64,000 nucleotides of DNA from Acidobacteriota bacterium (lineage in GTDB: Bacteria > Acidobacteriota > Blastocatellia > RBC074), in NCBI GenBank assembly GCA_016196035.1, contig JACPYM010000090.1:53170-117169 (forward strand). The letters run 5' to 3'. Shown here one piece after another: positions 27,826 through 39,834 of this stretch (its first letter is position 1; the number at the start of each line of letters is the position of its first letter). The notes beneath the pieces were generated by a model that worked only from the letters and a program-made list of their open reading frames with translations, was not told where the DNA came from and ran no database searches. The position numbers and the translations under genes were made by a program.

Positions 27826-28287
27826 TCAGGCCCCGTTGACCAATGTTTTCAGTTCGCGGCCAAACTTAACGTCAATCTTGCCGGAGCGTTCTTCTATCAC
27901 TAAGCCGGTGCCGAATTTGGGATGTTCAATGCGATCACCGACCTTGAATCGGGATTGCATTGAATAGGGGCGGGCCGGGCCAGCCGCTTGCTCCAATTCC
28001 GCCAGCGTCTTTTTCGAGCCGCCTGAAGCGGAGCGCGTGCGCGTCGAAGCAGTGCGCGTCGTAGCCTTCTTTTCGCGATAAATGTGGTTGCTTTGGCAGG
28101 TGCGGCATTGCACCCGCTCAATGGCGCCCGTCGGGCTAATCGCGGCGATGACATGCTCGCGGGTATCTTTACAACGGCCGCAATGGGTTTCGACATCGCC
28201 GCCCAATTGCGGCTTCTTGATAATACCGAGAGAATTTTGCATGGAGATCGTTTCTAAAGGATTTGCTGTTTTGGTGGTTTCAATCAT
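27826..28287 (-). CDS. Zinc-ribbon protein with C-terminal UvrD-tail-like domain
   Basis: 153 aa from the ATG at 28287; an ATG at 28242 (MQNSLGIIKK) is an equally possible start, and neither has a good Shine-Dalgarno sequence. Residues about 30-70 carry two Cys pairs, CGRC and CRTC, a likely zinc ribbon. A Thr/Arg/Ser-rich linker follows. The C-terminus (RFKVGDRIEHPKFGTGLVIE...KIDVKFG) resembles the short beta domain found at the end of UvrD/PcrA helicases (DUF3553-like), which contacts nucleic acid or RNA polymerase. A role in transcription or repair coupling is therefore possible but unproven. Confidence 0.65.
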   Translation of the reverse strand: MIETTKTANPLETISMQNSLGIIKKPQLGGDVETHCGRCKDTREHVIAAISPTGAIERVQCRTCQSNHIYREKKATTRTASTRTRSASGGSKKTLAELEQAAGPARPYSMQSRFKVGDRIEHPKFGTGLVIEERSGKIDVKFGRELKTLVNGA

Positions 28288-28365
28288 AGGTTCTCAGGAA
28301 ATTGTCTATCTCAATTGGAAACACAATTTACCTTAAAAGACAGGATAAAGCAAAAGCGCTACTTA

Positions 28366-29589
28366 TTACGTCCAAAGCCGTTGCGCCAGCAAGTTTAGAA
28401 ACGTTCCGACATCTGTCACTACGCCCACGGTTTGGGCCGAACCGCGATCTGAAAGTTTGGTGACCACCGCCGGGTTAATATCCACGCAGACCATGCGCAC
28501 CCACGAAGGCGTCATGTTGCCCACGCCAATCGAATGCAACATCGTGGACAGGCAAATCACCAGCTTCGCCTCAGTGATTTGTGCGGCGTAAGCTTCCTGC
28601 GCCTTGAGCAAATCCATTTCGGTATCCGGCAGCGGGCCGTCATCGCGGATCGAACCGGCCAGCACGAAAGGCACCTCGTGTTTGACCAGTTCGTACATCA
28701 CGCCCGACCGCAGCGCGCCCGCCTCGACCGCGCCTTTGATTGAACCGTAGCGGTTGATCGTGTTGATGGCGCGCATGTGATTTTTGTGGCCTTCTTCGAT
28801 AGGGTTGCCGTGCTCAAGGTCAACGCCGAGTGAGGTGCCGAAGAGAGTGTGTTCGATGTCGTGCACGGCGATGGCATTGCCGGCGAGCAGCGCGTCCACA
28901 TAGCCTTTGCGGATAATCTCGCAAAAGGCTTGCGAGCCTCCTGTATGAATCACAACGGGGCCGGCGACAAAGATGATCCGGCCGCCTTCGGCTTTGATCT
29001 GGCGCATGATCTCGGCGATTTTGCGGACGGCAGTTTCAGCACGGCGCTCCGAAGAAATTTCATTCGCCATGAATGCGAAGCCCAGCCGGTCGCGTTCCTT
29101 GAATTCGGGCTGGATGCGGATTCCATGCTTGCCGCACAAAATCTGTTCGCCCGCTTTAACTTCGCGCAGCTTGCGGCATTCAGCGGTTTTCCCATTTGCA
29201 CCATCCTTGAGGATGATGACCGCGTCCATGCGCTGTTGACTGACTTCGATCCAGGCGCCGCCGGAGCGCACAAAGGTGCGATGATTGGTGGTGGAATAGA
29301 AATCGTCCGGCACGACTTTATCGAAGGGCGCGGGTTTGAGGATGGCATCTTCGGTTTTGGCTTGATAACAGCCCAACTCGACTAACTCAAGGAGCGTTTT
29401 ATCGAGCGTCTCTTTGTTCGGCGCACTGACCCGCAGTTTCAACTGCGAGAATTCGTCGTTGGTGCGGCCCAGCCGGAACTCTATCACTTCATAAACCGCG
29501 CCGCACTCGATCACTCGATCCATCACCCGGGCGAGAATCTGCGAATCCACCAAGTGGCCTTCGGCTTCGACAATTTCAGCGTAATTCAT
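28366..29589 (-). CDS. TIGR00300 family protein, LOR/SDH region (archaeal-type ornithine cyclodeaminase-like)
   Basis: 407 aa. The N-terminal part (about 1-100, EAEGHLVDSQILARVMD) is the small LOR/SDH N-terminal domain. The rest is a Rossmann-like domain: FVAGPVVIHTGGS, GNAIAVHDIEHTLFGTSLG, HKNHMRAINTI, PFVLAGSIRDDGPLPDTE and MLHSIGVGNMTPSW. This matches COG1915/TIGR00300, the family of the C-terminal part of cyanobacterial AgrE and of archaeal ornithine cyclodeaminases that turn ornithine into proline plus ammonia. The N-terminal amidinotransferase-like part of AgrE is absent. The older name LOR/SDH bifunctional enzyme comes from a shared region only. The gene stands alone. Confidence 0.8.
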   Translation of the reverse strand: MNYAEIVEAEGHLVDSQILARVMDRVIECGAVYEVIEFRLGRTNDEFSQLKLRVSAPNKETLDKTLLELVELGCYQAKTEDAILKPAPFDKVVPDDFYSTTNHRTFVRSGGAWIEVSQQRMDAVIILKDGANGKTAECRKLREVKAGEQILCGKHGIRIQPEFKERDRLGFAFMANEISSERRAETAVRKIAEIMRQIKAEGGRIIFVAGPVVIHTGGSQAFCEIIRKGYVDALLAGNAIAVHDIEHTLFGTSLGVDLEHGNPIEEGHKNHMRAINTINRYGSIKGAVEAGALRSGVMYELVKHEVPFVLAGSIRDDGPLPDTEMDLLKAQEAYAAQITEAKLVICLSTMLHSIGVGNMTPSWVRMVCVDINPAVVTKLSDRGSAQTVGVVTDVGTFLNLLAQRLWT

Positions 29590-29700
29590 AGTGGCGAGAA
29601 AGTAGCATAAGCGCGCGCCGGCTGCCTACCAGGAATGCGTGTGGGAAACGTTCGTGCCAAGGCTTTGCAAAGTCTTCAAAACACCTGCAAAGACACTACC

Positions 29701-29789
29701 CTGAATGCTGAACCCTGAACCCTGACTCCTGCTAGCTTGAAAATCAGCGACATTTTCAAGCTAGCAGGAGTCAGGGTTCAGCATTCAGT
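29701..29789. repeat. Inverted repeat with seven-base bulge
   Basis: The 5' arm CTGAATGCTGAACCCTG... pairs with the 3' arm ending at 29789 over 37 bp, apart from one extra AACCCTG in the left arm. The inner part, CTTGAAAATCAGCGACATTTTCAAG, is itself a hairpin. It is related in layout and flanks to the element at 38101-38209. Confidence 0.8.
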
Positions 29790-29888
29790 CAAGTCGCTCA
29801 AGTGCTGTTGTTGGCGGCTTGGCAAAAGCCTTAGTGTTTTTGCTGCCACTGAGCACACCACCAACGAAGTTCTTTAATCGTTGCGGCC

Positions 29889-30641
29889 TCACGCCAGCAA
29901 GGCCTGCAACTTTTTCGGTGCGACCATGCGATAGGCTTGACGGATGTGGGAGGCGATTTCGTCTTCGCGATTGCGATCCAGATGGACGCCGATCCAGCCG
30001 AACGGCCCTTGATATTGCGGGATAAAAAACTTCTCCGGCGCGGCTTCGACCAGCATGGCCTGCACGCCCGGCGGTGCTTTTAGCCAGAGTGCAATGTGTC
30101 CATCGCCGTGATGATTGTTTAGATACATCGCAAACATCTTGCCTTTGACTCGGAAGGTGGGCGAACCCCAGGCTTCTTGCTCTTCCACTTCGGGCAGCGT
30201 CAGGCAAAGGCGGCGCGCCAGGGCCAGATACACTGTGCCATCTGCTTTGGGTTTGGGCGCTTCGCGTGGTTCCAGCGCGGGCGGCGCGTAGTTACCACTC
30301 TCGAGTTGGTTGATCTGTTTGGCGGAAGCTGCGGCGTGCCAGGCTTGTTCGAACAATTCCCGCAATCTCGCGTGGCGCACCTTGTCCAGCCGCACCAGTA
30401 CCCAAGGATAGTTCAGATAATGCTTGGTGACGAAAAAGGCTTGCGGGTCGGCCTCGATCACCAGCTCGCGGTCGGCGCATTTGAGCACGAGCGTTTCGCC
30501 GTCGTCGTGCAGCCGCGCCAACAGCTTGTTGCGCACGCGAAAGGCCGGCGTGCCATACGACGTGCCTTCCTCGACGCCGGGCAGCGCGTTCATCAACTGG
30601 CGCACGGTCTCGAAAGTGACTGGTTCGGCTTTCTTTTTCAT
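29889..30641 (-). CDS. Tandem MmcQ/YjbR-like protein
   Basis: The ATG at 30641 follows GAGGAA and gives 250 aa; the longer open frame upstream has no start signal. Two copies of the MmcQ/YjbR fold (CyaY-like) are present. The first (about 5-115) has LPGVEEGTSYGTPAFRVRNKLLARLHDDGETLVLK; the second (about 138-250) has LPEVEEQEAWGSPTFRVKGKMFAMYLNNHHGDG. Each is followed by the VRLDK or VHLDRN strand. Family members are usually single-domain DNA-binding-like proteins of about 110 aa, and the biological role is unsettled. A double version is less common. Confidence 0.8.
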   Translation of the reverse strand: MKKKAEPVTFETVRQLMNALPGVEEGTSYGTPAFRVRNKLLARLHDDGETLVLKCADRELVIEADPQAFFVTKHYLNYPWVLVRLDKVRHARLRELFEQAWHAAASAKQINQLESGNYAPPALEPREAPKPKADGTVYLALARRLCLTLPEVEEQEAWGSPTFRVKGKMFAMYLNNHHGDGHIALWLKAPPGVQAMLVEAAPEKFFIPQYQGPFGWIGVHLDRNREDEIASHIRQAYRMVAPKKLQALLA

Positions 30642-30827
30642 GACTCGTTTCCTCGAAGAAAAAGCGGTTAAGTTGCGCGTGACAAGATGCCAGCTTAACG
30701 GACGGATTTCCAGTTCATCCGCAATCCCCGGCCAGCGGCCGTTTGCGCCACCGTTCATGCGGGAGTAGCATCCGCACTGTTTCGGCAACCGCACAACGTC
30801 AACGGCTTATGACAAAAAGAGGTGTTT

Positions 30828-32363
30828 ATGCGCTTCAGCACGATTCGAATTTTTCTCATGCTTGGCTTTGCCCTGACGCTGCTCTTGGGCAACGGCGTGA
30901 ATAGCGCCGCGCAATCGGCGCATCGCCAGCGCTATCCAAAAACCAAACCGAATGAGCCCGCGAATGAGCCACCGCAAACAACACTACCCAGCCAACCCTC
31001 AACTACACAGTCAGCAACCACACAGCAGGCCGGTCAAAAGCCCAAGACTGAGCCGAAAAAAAACGACGGCCAACCAAACGAAAATCTGCCGGACGTGCCA
31101 GCCAATGCTGAGGCGATCAAGATCGAAACCGAACTCGTCACTGTCCCCGTGATTGTCAGCGACCACAACGACATTTATGTGCCCGATCTGGCCAAAGAGG
31201 AGTTCACGATTTATGAAGACGGCGTCAAACAGGAGATCGCCTTCTTCGCCACCGACAAGGAACCTTTCAATGTAGTGCTGATGCTCGACACCAGCGCCAG
31301 CACACAAGAAAAGCTCGGGCTGATTCAAAAGGCCGCCAAGGATTTCACCACGCAGTTGCAGCCACAGGATCGCATCAAGGTGATGGCGTTCGACGAAGCC
31401 ATCCATGACTTGAGCGAATTCACCAACGACCGCGCCCTGTTGCGCGCCGCCATTGACCGCACGCGACCGGGCAAGGGCACCATCCTTTACGACGCCATGA
31501 AATATGCGCTCAATACGCTGCTCAATCTCCGTTCATCTGGGCCAGCGGGGGGCCGCAAGGCCATCGTCATTTTCACCGACGGCGTTGACAGTTACAGCGA
31601 CACGACGCGCTACGAAGACAACATCGCGCAACTGGAAGAAGCGGGCGTTATCGTGTACCCCATCCGTTACGATACGCGCCGCGATGTCGAAGCCATGCTG
31701 CGCGGCCAGCCGCAAAACGGCACACCGGGCGGGATGCCGGGCGGCACGCTTCCAAATGGCAAACGCCCGCCCATCGGGACTACGCCGCCCACGACGCCGG
31801 GCGATGATTCGCAAAGCCCCGTTCCGACCAGCCGTCCGGGCGGCAAAGACCCTTATGGGCTGCCGCTGCCGCCGATCAGTATTCCCATACCAGGCCGCTA
31901 CCCCGGCGGCGGTCGCTATCCCGACGACCGCGGGCGGGGACGTTATCCAGATGAGCGCGCTCCCGGTGGCGGGCGTTACCCAGATAGCCGTAACCCAAAC
32001 GACCGGAGCGGCAATCGTTACCCCGATGAACAGCTTCCTGACGCGCGCTATCCCGGCCCGCCAGACCCCCGACGTAATCGTGACGATGCGCTTTCGACAG
32101 CCTTGGACGGGATGTATCGCACGGCGGCGTTGTATTTGAATGAACTGGCCTCAGTCTCTGGCGGCAATCTGTACTTTGCGGAAGACCTCAACCGGTTGAC
32201 GGATGTCTTTGCCAAGATTGCCGATGAATTGCGCAAACAGTATTCGCTCGGTTATTACCCCGCCAATCAGGCGCGCGATGGGCGCTACCGCAAATTGCAG
32301 GTCAAGGTGCGCCGCAAGAACGTGGTGGTGCGGGCGCGGCCCGGCTATCGCGCGCCGAAATAG
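30828..32363 (+). CDS. VWA domain protein (acidobacterial VWFA-related) with RYPD-rich insert
   Basis: The ATG at 30828 (AGAGG six bases upstream) gives 511 aa with a signal peptide (ILMLGFALTLLLGNGVNSAA). A Pro/Gln/Thr-rich linker (about 25-85) precedes the conserved TELVTVPVIVSDHNDIYV strand and a VWA domain with MIDAS motif DTSAS at 154-158. At about residues 290-417 the VWA fold is interrupted by a Pro/Gly/Arg-rich stretch with six RYPD/RYPG units. After it the usual ending resumes (LASVSGGNLYFAEDL..., QYSLGYYPAN). Such proteins are numerous in Acidobacteriota and are probably secreted or surface proteins with metal-dependent adhesion; no specific function is known. The TonB receptor gene lies 280 bases downstream. 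Confidence 0.85.
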   Translation: MRFSTIRIFLMLGFALTLLLGNGVNSAAQSAHRQRYPKTKPNEPANEPPQTTLPSQPSTTQSATTQQAGQKPKTEPKKNDGQPNENLPDVPANAEAIKIETELVTVPVIVSDHNDIYVPDLAKEEFTIYEDGVKQEIAFFATDKEPFNVVLMLDTSASTQEKLGLIQKAAKDFTTQLQPQDRIKVMAFDEAIHDLSEFTNDRALLRAAIDRTRPGKGTILYDAMKYALNTLLNLRSSGPAGGRKAIVIFTDGVDSYSDTTRYEDNIAQLEEAGVIVYPIRYDTRRDVEAMLRGQPQNGTPGGMPGGTLPNGKRPPIGTTPPTTPGDDSQSPVPTSRPGGKDPYGLPLPPISIPIPGRYPGGGRYPDDRGRGRYPDERAPGGGRYPDSRNPNDRSGNRYPDEQLPDARYPGPPDPRRNRDDALSTALDGMYRTAALYLNELASVSGGNLYFAEDLNRLTDVFAKIADELRKQYSLGYYPANQARDGRYRKLQVKVRRKNVVVRARPGYRAPK

Positions 32364-32643
32364 CGCTCTGAGTTCCTCGTCATCCGGCAGCGCTCTGAAA
32401 ATGGATCGGCTTTAACATCGGCCTATCTGCAAATAATAGTCCAATTTTCTTGAAGCGCCCTTCGCCTTGTTGTAGCATCCGTCTGCAAAATTCAGTTCTT
32501 CGCTTTGGCAATCAAGATAAATACAAAAGCGAACAGTCCACATCAACAAATCAGACAGCTTTGCCAGGAATATCTGCGGAATATCCGCTCAACATGCTTT
32601 GGGTCTGCGTGCCCAAGGCTTCATCACACTTTGGAGGTCTCCG

Positions 32644-36240
<3,597 letters not shown>

Positions 36241-36277
36241 ACTTTCCCGCATGTTCGTTTGAACTGTGTTAAAACCA

Positions 36278-36318
36278 AGCCGGGCGGGCAGGATCGCAAT
36301 GATCTTGTCCGCCCGGCT
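36278..36318 (+). terminator. Intrinsic terminator after TonB receptor gene
   Basis: 18-bp stem AGCCGGGCGGGCAGGATC with GATCTTGTCCGCCCGGCT, fully paired when two G-U pairs are counted, loop GCAAT, then CTTTGATT. Confidence 0.78.
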
Positions 36319-36330
36319 CTTTGATTGAGG

Positions 36331-36419
36331 CAGTACCGCGCGCGTGAGCAAGCGGCGCTTGGCAGGCTTTTCCCTGGTACGGTAGCTGACGGCTCCGCTT
36401 GCTGACGCGCGCGGTACTG
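36331..36419. repeat. Inner-arm remnant of the MITE-like family
   Basis: Only the inner inverted repeat is present: arms of 25 bp at 36331-36355 and 36395-36419 with one mismatch, built on CAGTACCGCGCGCGT. The outer terminal repeats of the 179-bp copies are missing. It separates two convergent genes. Confidence 0.75.
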
Positions 36420-36426
36420 TCCCGGT

Positions 36427-38025
36427 TCAGTCCAGCCGTCGGATCGTCAGATCATCAAACGTTGCGGCCTTCCCATTGAAAAGCAAACTGATGGCGCCCG
36501 CCTGATGCGTTTCATCTTTGAGTGAAGCCACGAGCAGGCCATTGATGAACAGTTCGATTTGCGGCCCACGGCAACGCACCTTGATTTGATTGCTTAGGCC
36601 GATCACCGGTTCTCTGTCCGCGCGCCGCAAGATCGTGCTCTGGCCGTTGGCGACTTTGCTCAGCGTGAACATGCCCATGTGCCTGCCGGGGAAGGGGGCC
36701 AGGCTGAGTTCGTAATAGCCATGCGGATTGACGCGAAAGGAAAGCCCCATAACGGAAAGTTCAGTTGCTCCGATGCTGCCGGGGGGCAGGACTTCGCCAG
36801 CCAGCGCGGCGTTGACGGTTAGTTCGAAGTCTTTGTATTGAAACGGCGGTAGCGGGATGACCGCCGCGCCGTGTACGTAATACTTGCCTTTTTTGACGTA
36901 GGTCTTTTCGGTTTGCGGCCACTGGCTGCTGGGTTGATCGAAGGTTTCCCGATAGAGCGGCGGCACGGGCGTTTCAGCGGGTTCGCGCGGCGTGAGTGTG
37001 AAGACGGCGGTTTCTGCGGGTTTCGTGCTGGCGGTTTCGGTGCTGCTGCCCACTTCCGCCGCAGGATCGAACGGTTCGGTCAACCGATAACCCTGCCGTG
37101 TTTTGATTTGTGGCGGGCTGACGTTGCGCACTCTGACTTCGAGACGGCGGTAACGGTCATCGCGTTCCTGGTTGGCGGGGTAATAAGCCAGCGTGTATTG
37201 GCGGCGCAAGCTGGCGGCGATGCGCGTGATGGTGTCGGCTAATTCCGCCGCGTTTTTCGGAAAGAAGGTTTCGGCCCCGGTTTCCGCCGCCAGCGTTTTG
37301 AACACGAGGCGCGGGTTGTCTACGAACTGGCCGCCCATCAATTCAATTTTTTTGTCGTCGGTTTGATAGGCGGCTGCTTCGAGCGAGCTGAAAAAACCGA
37401 TGATGTAAATTTGGGTGTTGCTTTGCTGAACGCGTTTGAGCAAAGCGTCCAGCCGCAACCGGCTGTGCTGATCGCCGCCATCGGTCACGACAATGAGCGC
37501 GCGCCGCCGGTGTTTGCCGCGTTGCAAATGTTCCAGCCCGGCGTTCAGCGCATCGTAAAACGCCGTCCCCCCCTCGGCCCACAGGCGGCTGAGCGGTTTG
37601 GCCATCCGGGCATATTCCGAAGTGAAGTCCATCACCACGCCTGCTGTTTCATTGAACGCCAGACAAAAGGCTTCGTTTTGCGGATTGCCCGCGCGCAGAA
37701 AGGCCTGCAAGACAGCTTTGGCATTTTCCAGTTTGCCGGTGTCGCCCATACTTTGGCTGCGGTCAATCAGCAGTCCGAAGCTGATGGGCTGATCTTCGGC
37801 CCCGAAAAAATCCAGCTCCTGCAACTGGCCGTCTTCATAGAGGACGAAATCCGCCTGCTTCAAGTTGGTGAGCGGTTGTCCCTGTTTGTCGGTGATGCCA
37901 ACGCTGAGTGTCACGAGGGCCGTATTGATGCGCAGCGTGTCAGACTCCGCCGCTGGTTTCTGTTGCGCCAGCGTGGTGGTCAGTAACCCGCCAAGCAAAG
38001 CCAGTAATCCCAGACTTCGTTTCAT
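36427..38025 (-). CDS. VWA domain protein (VWFA-related) with C-terminal lectin-like domain
   Basis: The ATG at 38025 follows GGGAG and gives 532 aa with a short signal peptide (LLALLGGLLTTTLA). The VWFA-related acidobacterial domain spans about 25-310: VTLSVGITDKQGQPLTNL strand, MIDAS motif DRSQS at 88-92, GGTAFYDALNAGL and the ending QYTLAYYPANQERDDRYRRL. A Thr/Pro/Glu linker leads to a C-terminal domain (about 355-532) that looks like a concanavalin/LamG-type sandwich (GLSFRVNPHGYYEL, FINGLLVASLKDE). The protein is probably exported and binds a ligand or matrix; the target is unknown. It is convergent with the TonB receptor gene. Confidence 0.83.
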   Translation of the reverse strand: MKRSLGLLALLGGLLTTTLAQQKPAAESDTLRINTALVTLSVGITDKQGQPLTNLKQADFVLYEDGQLQELDFFGAEDQPISFGLLIDRSQSMGDTGKLENAKAVLQAFLRAGNPQNEAFCLAFNETAGVVMDFTSEYARMAKPLSRLWAEGGTAFYDALNAGLEHLQRGKHRRRALIVVTDGGDQHSRLRLDALLKRVQQSNTQIYIIGFFSSLEAAAYQTDDKKIELMGGQFVDNPRLVFKTLAAETGAETFFPKNAAELADTITRIAASLRRQYTLAYYPANQERDDRYRRLEVRVRNVSPPQIKTRQGYRLTEPFDPAAEVGSSTETASTKPAETAVFTLTPREPAETPVPPLYRETFDQPSSQWPQTEKTYVKKGKYYVHGAAVIPLPPFQYKDFELTVNAALAGEVLPPGSIGATELSVMGLSFRVNPHGYYELSLAPFPGRHMGMFTLSKVANGQSTILRRADREPVIGLSNQIKVRCRGPQIELFINGLLVASLKDETHQAGAISLLFNGKAATFDDLTIRRLD

Positions 38026-38428
38026 ACGCAAAGCTCCCTATCGTTTTTATGCGTAAGCCCGCCAGTACTTTGGCTGGCCGCGCGCACCCCACAGACCTTT
38101 TGCTGACGCCTGATTCCCGGTTCCTGATGCCTGATAAGCTGAAAATATCGGCCGATTTTCAATTTGTCAGGCATCAGGAGTCAGGAATCGGGCGTCAGCA
38201 AAACCGTTCGCACGCTCTCGCTGGCGACTTTGCAAAAGCCCTGACGCACTCCAAAGACGCTGCGCGTCGAAATAAGCGCACTCTTCAATTATCTGCCGGA
38301 TGGCCTGTGCGAAGGCATCTTAGCGCAAGCCTCTGGTGGCGCGCTGTGCATTCGACAAAAATAAACCTGAATGGAGATCTGATGATGGCTTTCGCGTTGG
38401 GCTGAGTTTTCGATAAAGCCGGCGCCGC
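38026..38428. other. 403-base gap between VWA and ComF genes
   Basis: It contains the inverted repeat 38101-38209. Apart from that repeat I see nothing definite; the open frame at 38049-38405 crosses the repeat and has no coding signature. Both flanking genes are on the minus strand, so the VWA promoter is probably here. Confidence 0.5.
38101..38209. repeat. Inverted repeat related to 29701-29789
   Basis: Arms of about 46 bp (TGCTGACGCC... and its complement ending at 38209) with scattered differences. The centre has the GAAAAT...ATTTTC hairpin also found at 29701-29789. The sequence after it (GGCGACTTTGCAAAAGCC) resembles that after the other copy (GGCGGCTTGGCAAAAGCC). Confidence 0.75.
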
Positions 38429-39220
38429 TCAGATAAACACGCTAACGGCGCGCGCCAGCGTCAACACCTTGACCGAGCGCGCGCCGCCTGCCAGCAAGGT
38501 TTGCGCGATTTCGTGCGCCGTTGAACCCGTTGTCATCACATCATCCACAACTAACAAGTTGCGTCCGGCGATCAGGCGCGGCGCGTGCACGCGGAAAGCT
38601 TTGCGCAGCGATTTGGCGCGTTCGTCAACGCCCATGCCCGCGCGGTGGCGGTCGGTTGGTTTGACGCGCAGCAGGCTGGCGGTGTTGACGGGCAATCCCG
38701 TGTGAGCGGCGAGCGCGGCGGCAATGAGTTCGGCTTGATTGAAGGAACGTTCAGTTTGCCGTGCAGCGTGCAAGGGCACGGGCAAGATGGTTTCGCAAGC
38801 GTGAAACTCTGTCGCCTGATCGAAAGCTGTGCACAACAGCGTCCGCAAACGCGGCGGCAAGTGCGGATGCCGTTTCAACCACAGGACGTTTTCGAGCAAG
38901 GCGTTGTCATACGTACCCGCCGCGCGCGCGCAGGCAAAGGCGAATTCGCGGCACTTGCCGCATTCGCGTACGGTGACTTGCAGATGTGTTGCGAGCGCGC
39001 GCAACGGCGAGCCGCATTTGACGCACAACTCGCGTGAGGCCCAATCGCGGGCGGCGGCTTCCCAACATTGCGCGCACACGACGCCGTCGTGCCAGGATTC
39101 GATTGGGCGTCCGCACACGCGGCAGTCGGATGGATAGCAGAGACCCAGCACGGCGTCGCGCAAATTCGCCCTTGTGCGGCGTGTGTATGAAAGAAGTTGG
39201 TTGACGGGCAGAGAGGGCAC
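38429..39220 (-). CDS. ComF family phosphoribosyltransferase-like protein
   Basis: 263 aa from a GTG at 39220 with an AAAGGGA-like site upstream. A longer frame starting at 39313 would overlap the sigma-factor gene and is less likely. The N-terminal zinc-binding part has Cys pairs CRVCGRP, CAQC, CVKCG and CGKC. The C-terminal phosphoribosyltransferase domain has LLVVDDVMTTGST, the PRPP-binding loop. ComF proteins are needed for uptake of single-stranded DNA in competent bacteria and occur in most bacteria; the enzymatic reaction is not known. It lies 47 bases downstream of the sigma-factor gene on the same strand, so the two may be cotranscribed. Confidence 0.86.
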   Translation of the reverse strand: MPSLPVNQLLSYTRRTRANLRDAVLGLCYPSDCRVCGRPIESWHDGVVCAQCWEAAARDWASRELCVKCGSPLRALATHLQVTVRECGKCREFAFACARAAGTYDNALLENVLWLKRHPHLPPRLRTLLCTAFDQATEFHACETILPVPLHAARQTERSFNQAELIAAALAAHTGLPVNTASLLRVKPTDRHRAGMGVDERAKSLRKAFRVHAPRLIAGRNLLVVDDVMTTGSTAHEIAQTLLAGGARSVKVLTLARAVSVFI

Positions 39221-39267
39221 GATGATGTCCCTTTCAGTTCTTTTGACTGGTTGAAGGCCTTCAGCAG

Positions 39268-39834
39268 TTATTTCCGTAATTCCCGATAAAGCCAAGCTTG
39301 CGCCAAACTCCAATCGCGGCGCACAGTGCCTTCAGAAACTTTGAGCACTTCGGCGGTTTCTTCGATGCTCAACCCGCCGAAAAAGCGTAACTCCACGACC
39401 TGGCTTTGGCGCGGGCTGAGTTTGGCGAGGTCTTGCAAGGCGTCATCGAGCGCCACCAATTCAGCGCTGCGTTCGGGAGCGACTAAAGCGGTTTCTTCCA
39501 GTGAAATCTGCTGCCCGGCGCCGCCGCGTTTTTGAAATTGGCGGGCGCGGGCGAAATCCACCAGAATGCGCCGCATCATCTGAGCGGCCAGGCCAAAGAA
39601 ATGCGCGCGATTTTGCCAATGCACGTTTTTCCAATCCACCAGCCGCAAATAAGCTTCGTTGACCAACGCCGAAGTTTGCAGGACGTGGCCGGGCCGTTCG
39701 CCCGCCAGACATTGGTGGGCCAGCCGGTGTAATTCCTGGTAGACCAGCGGCGTCAATTGGTCGAGCACGCTCTCGTCACCCTGGCCCCAGGCGACCAGCA
39801 TCTGTGTCAGCGAAGGCATGGATTCATGGGTCAT
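39268..39834 (-). CDS. ECF-like sigma factor (Sig-70_X6 / TIGR02999 type)
   Basis: 188 aa from the ATG at 39834, with GGTGA upstream. The order is sigma region 2 (LTPLVYQELHRLAHQCL, TSALVNEAYLRL, RAHFFGLAAQMMRRILVDFARAR) and region 4 (LSPRQSQVVELRFFGGLSIEETAEVLKVSEGTVRRDW). The conserved RAHFF(G/A)xAAxxMRRILVD stretch marks the subgroup common in Acidobacteriota and Planctomycetes, often linked to protein kinases rather than to anti-sigma factors. No anti-sigma gene is adjacent. A PD40 kinase gene lies 1.4 kb further upstream on the same strand, so a functional link is possible. Confidence 0.88.
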   Translation of the reverse strand: MTHESMPSLTQMLVAWGQGDESVLDQLTPLVYQELHRLAHQCLAGERPGHVLQTSALVNEAYLRLVDWKNVHWQNRAHFFGLAAQMMRRILVDFARARQFQKRGGAGQQISLEETALVAPERSAELVALDDALQDLAKLSPRQSQVVELRFFGGLSIEETAEVLKVSEGTVRRDWSLAQAWLYRELRK

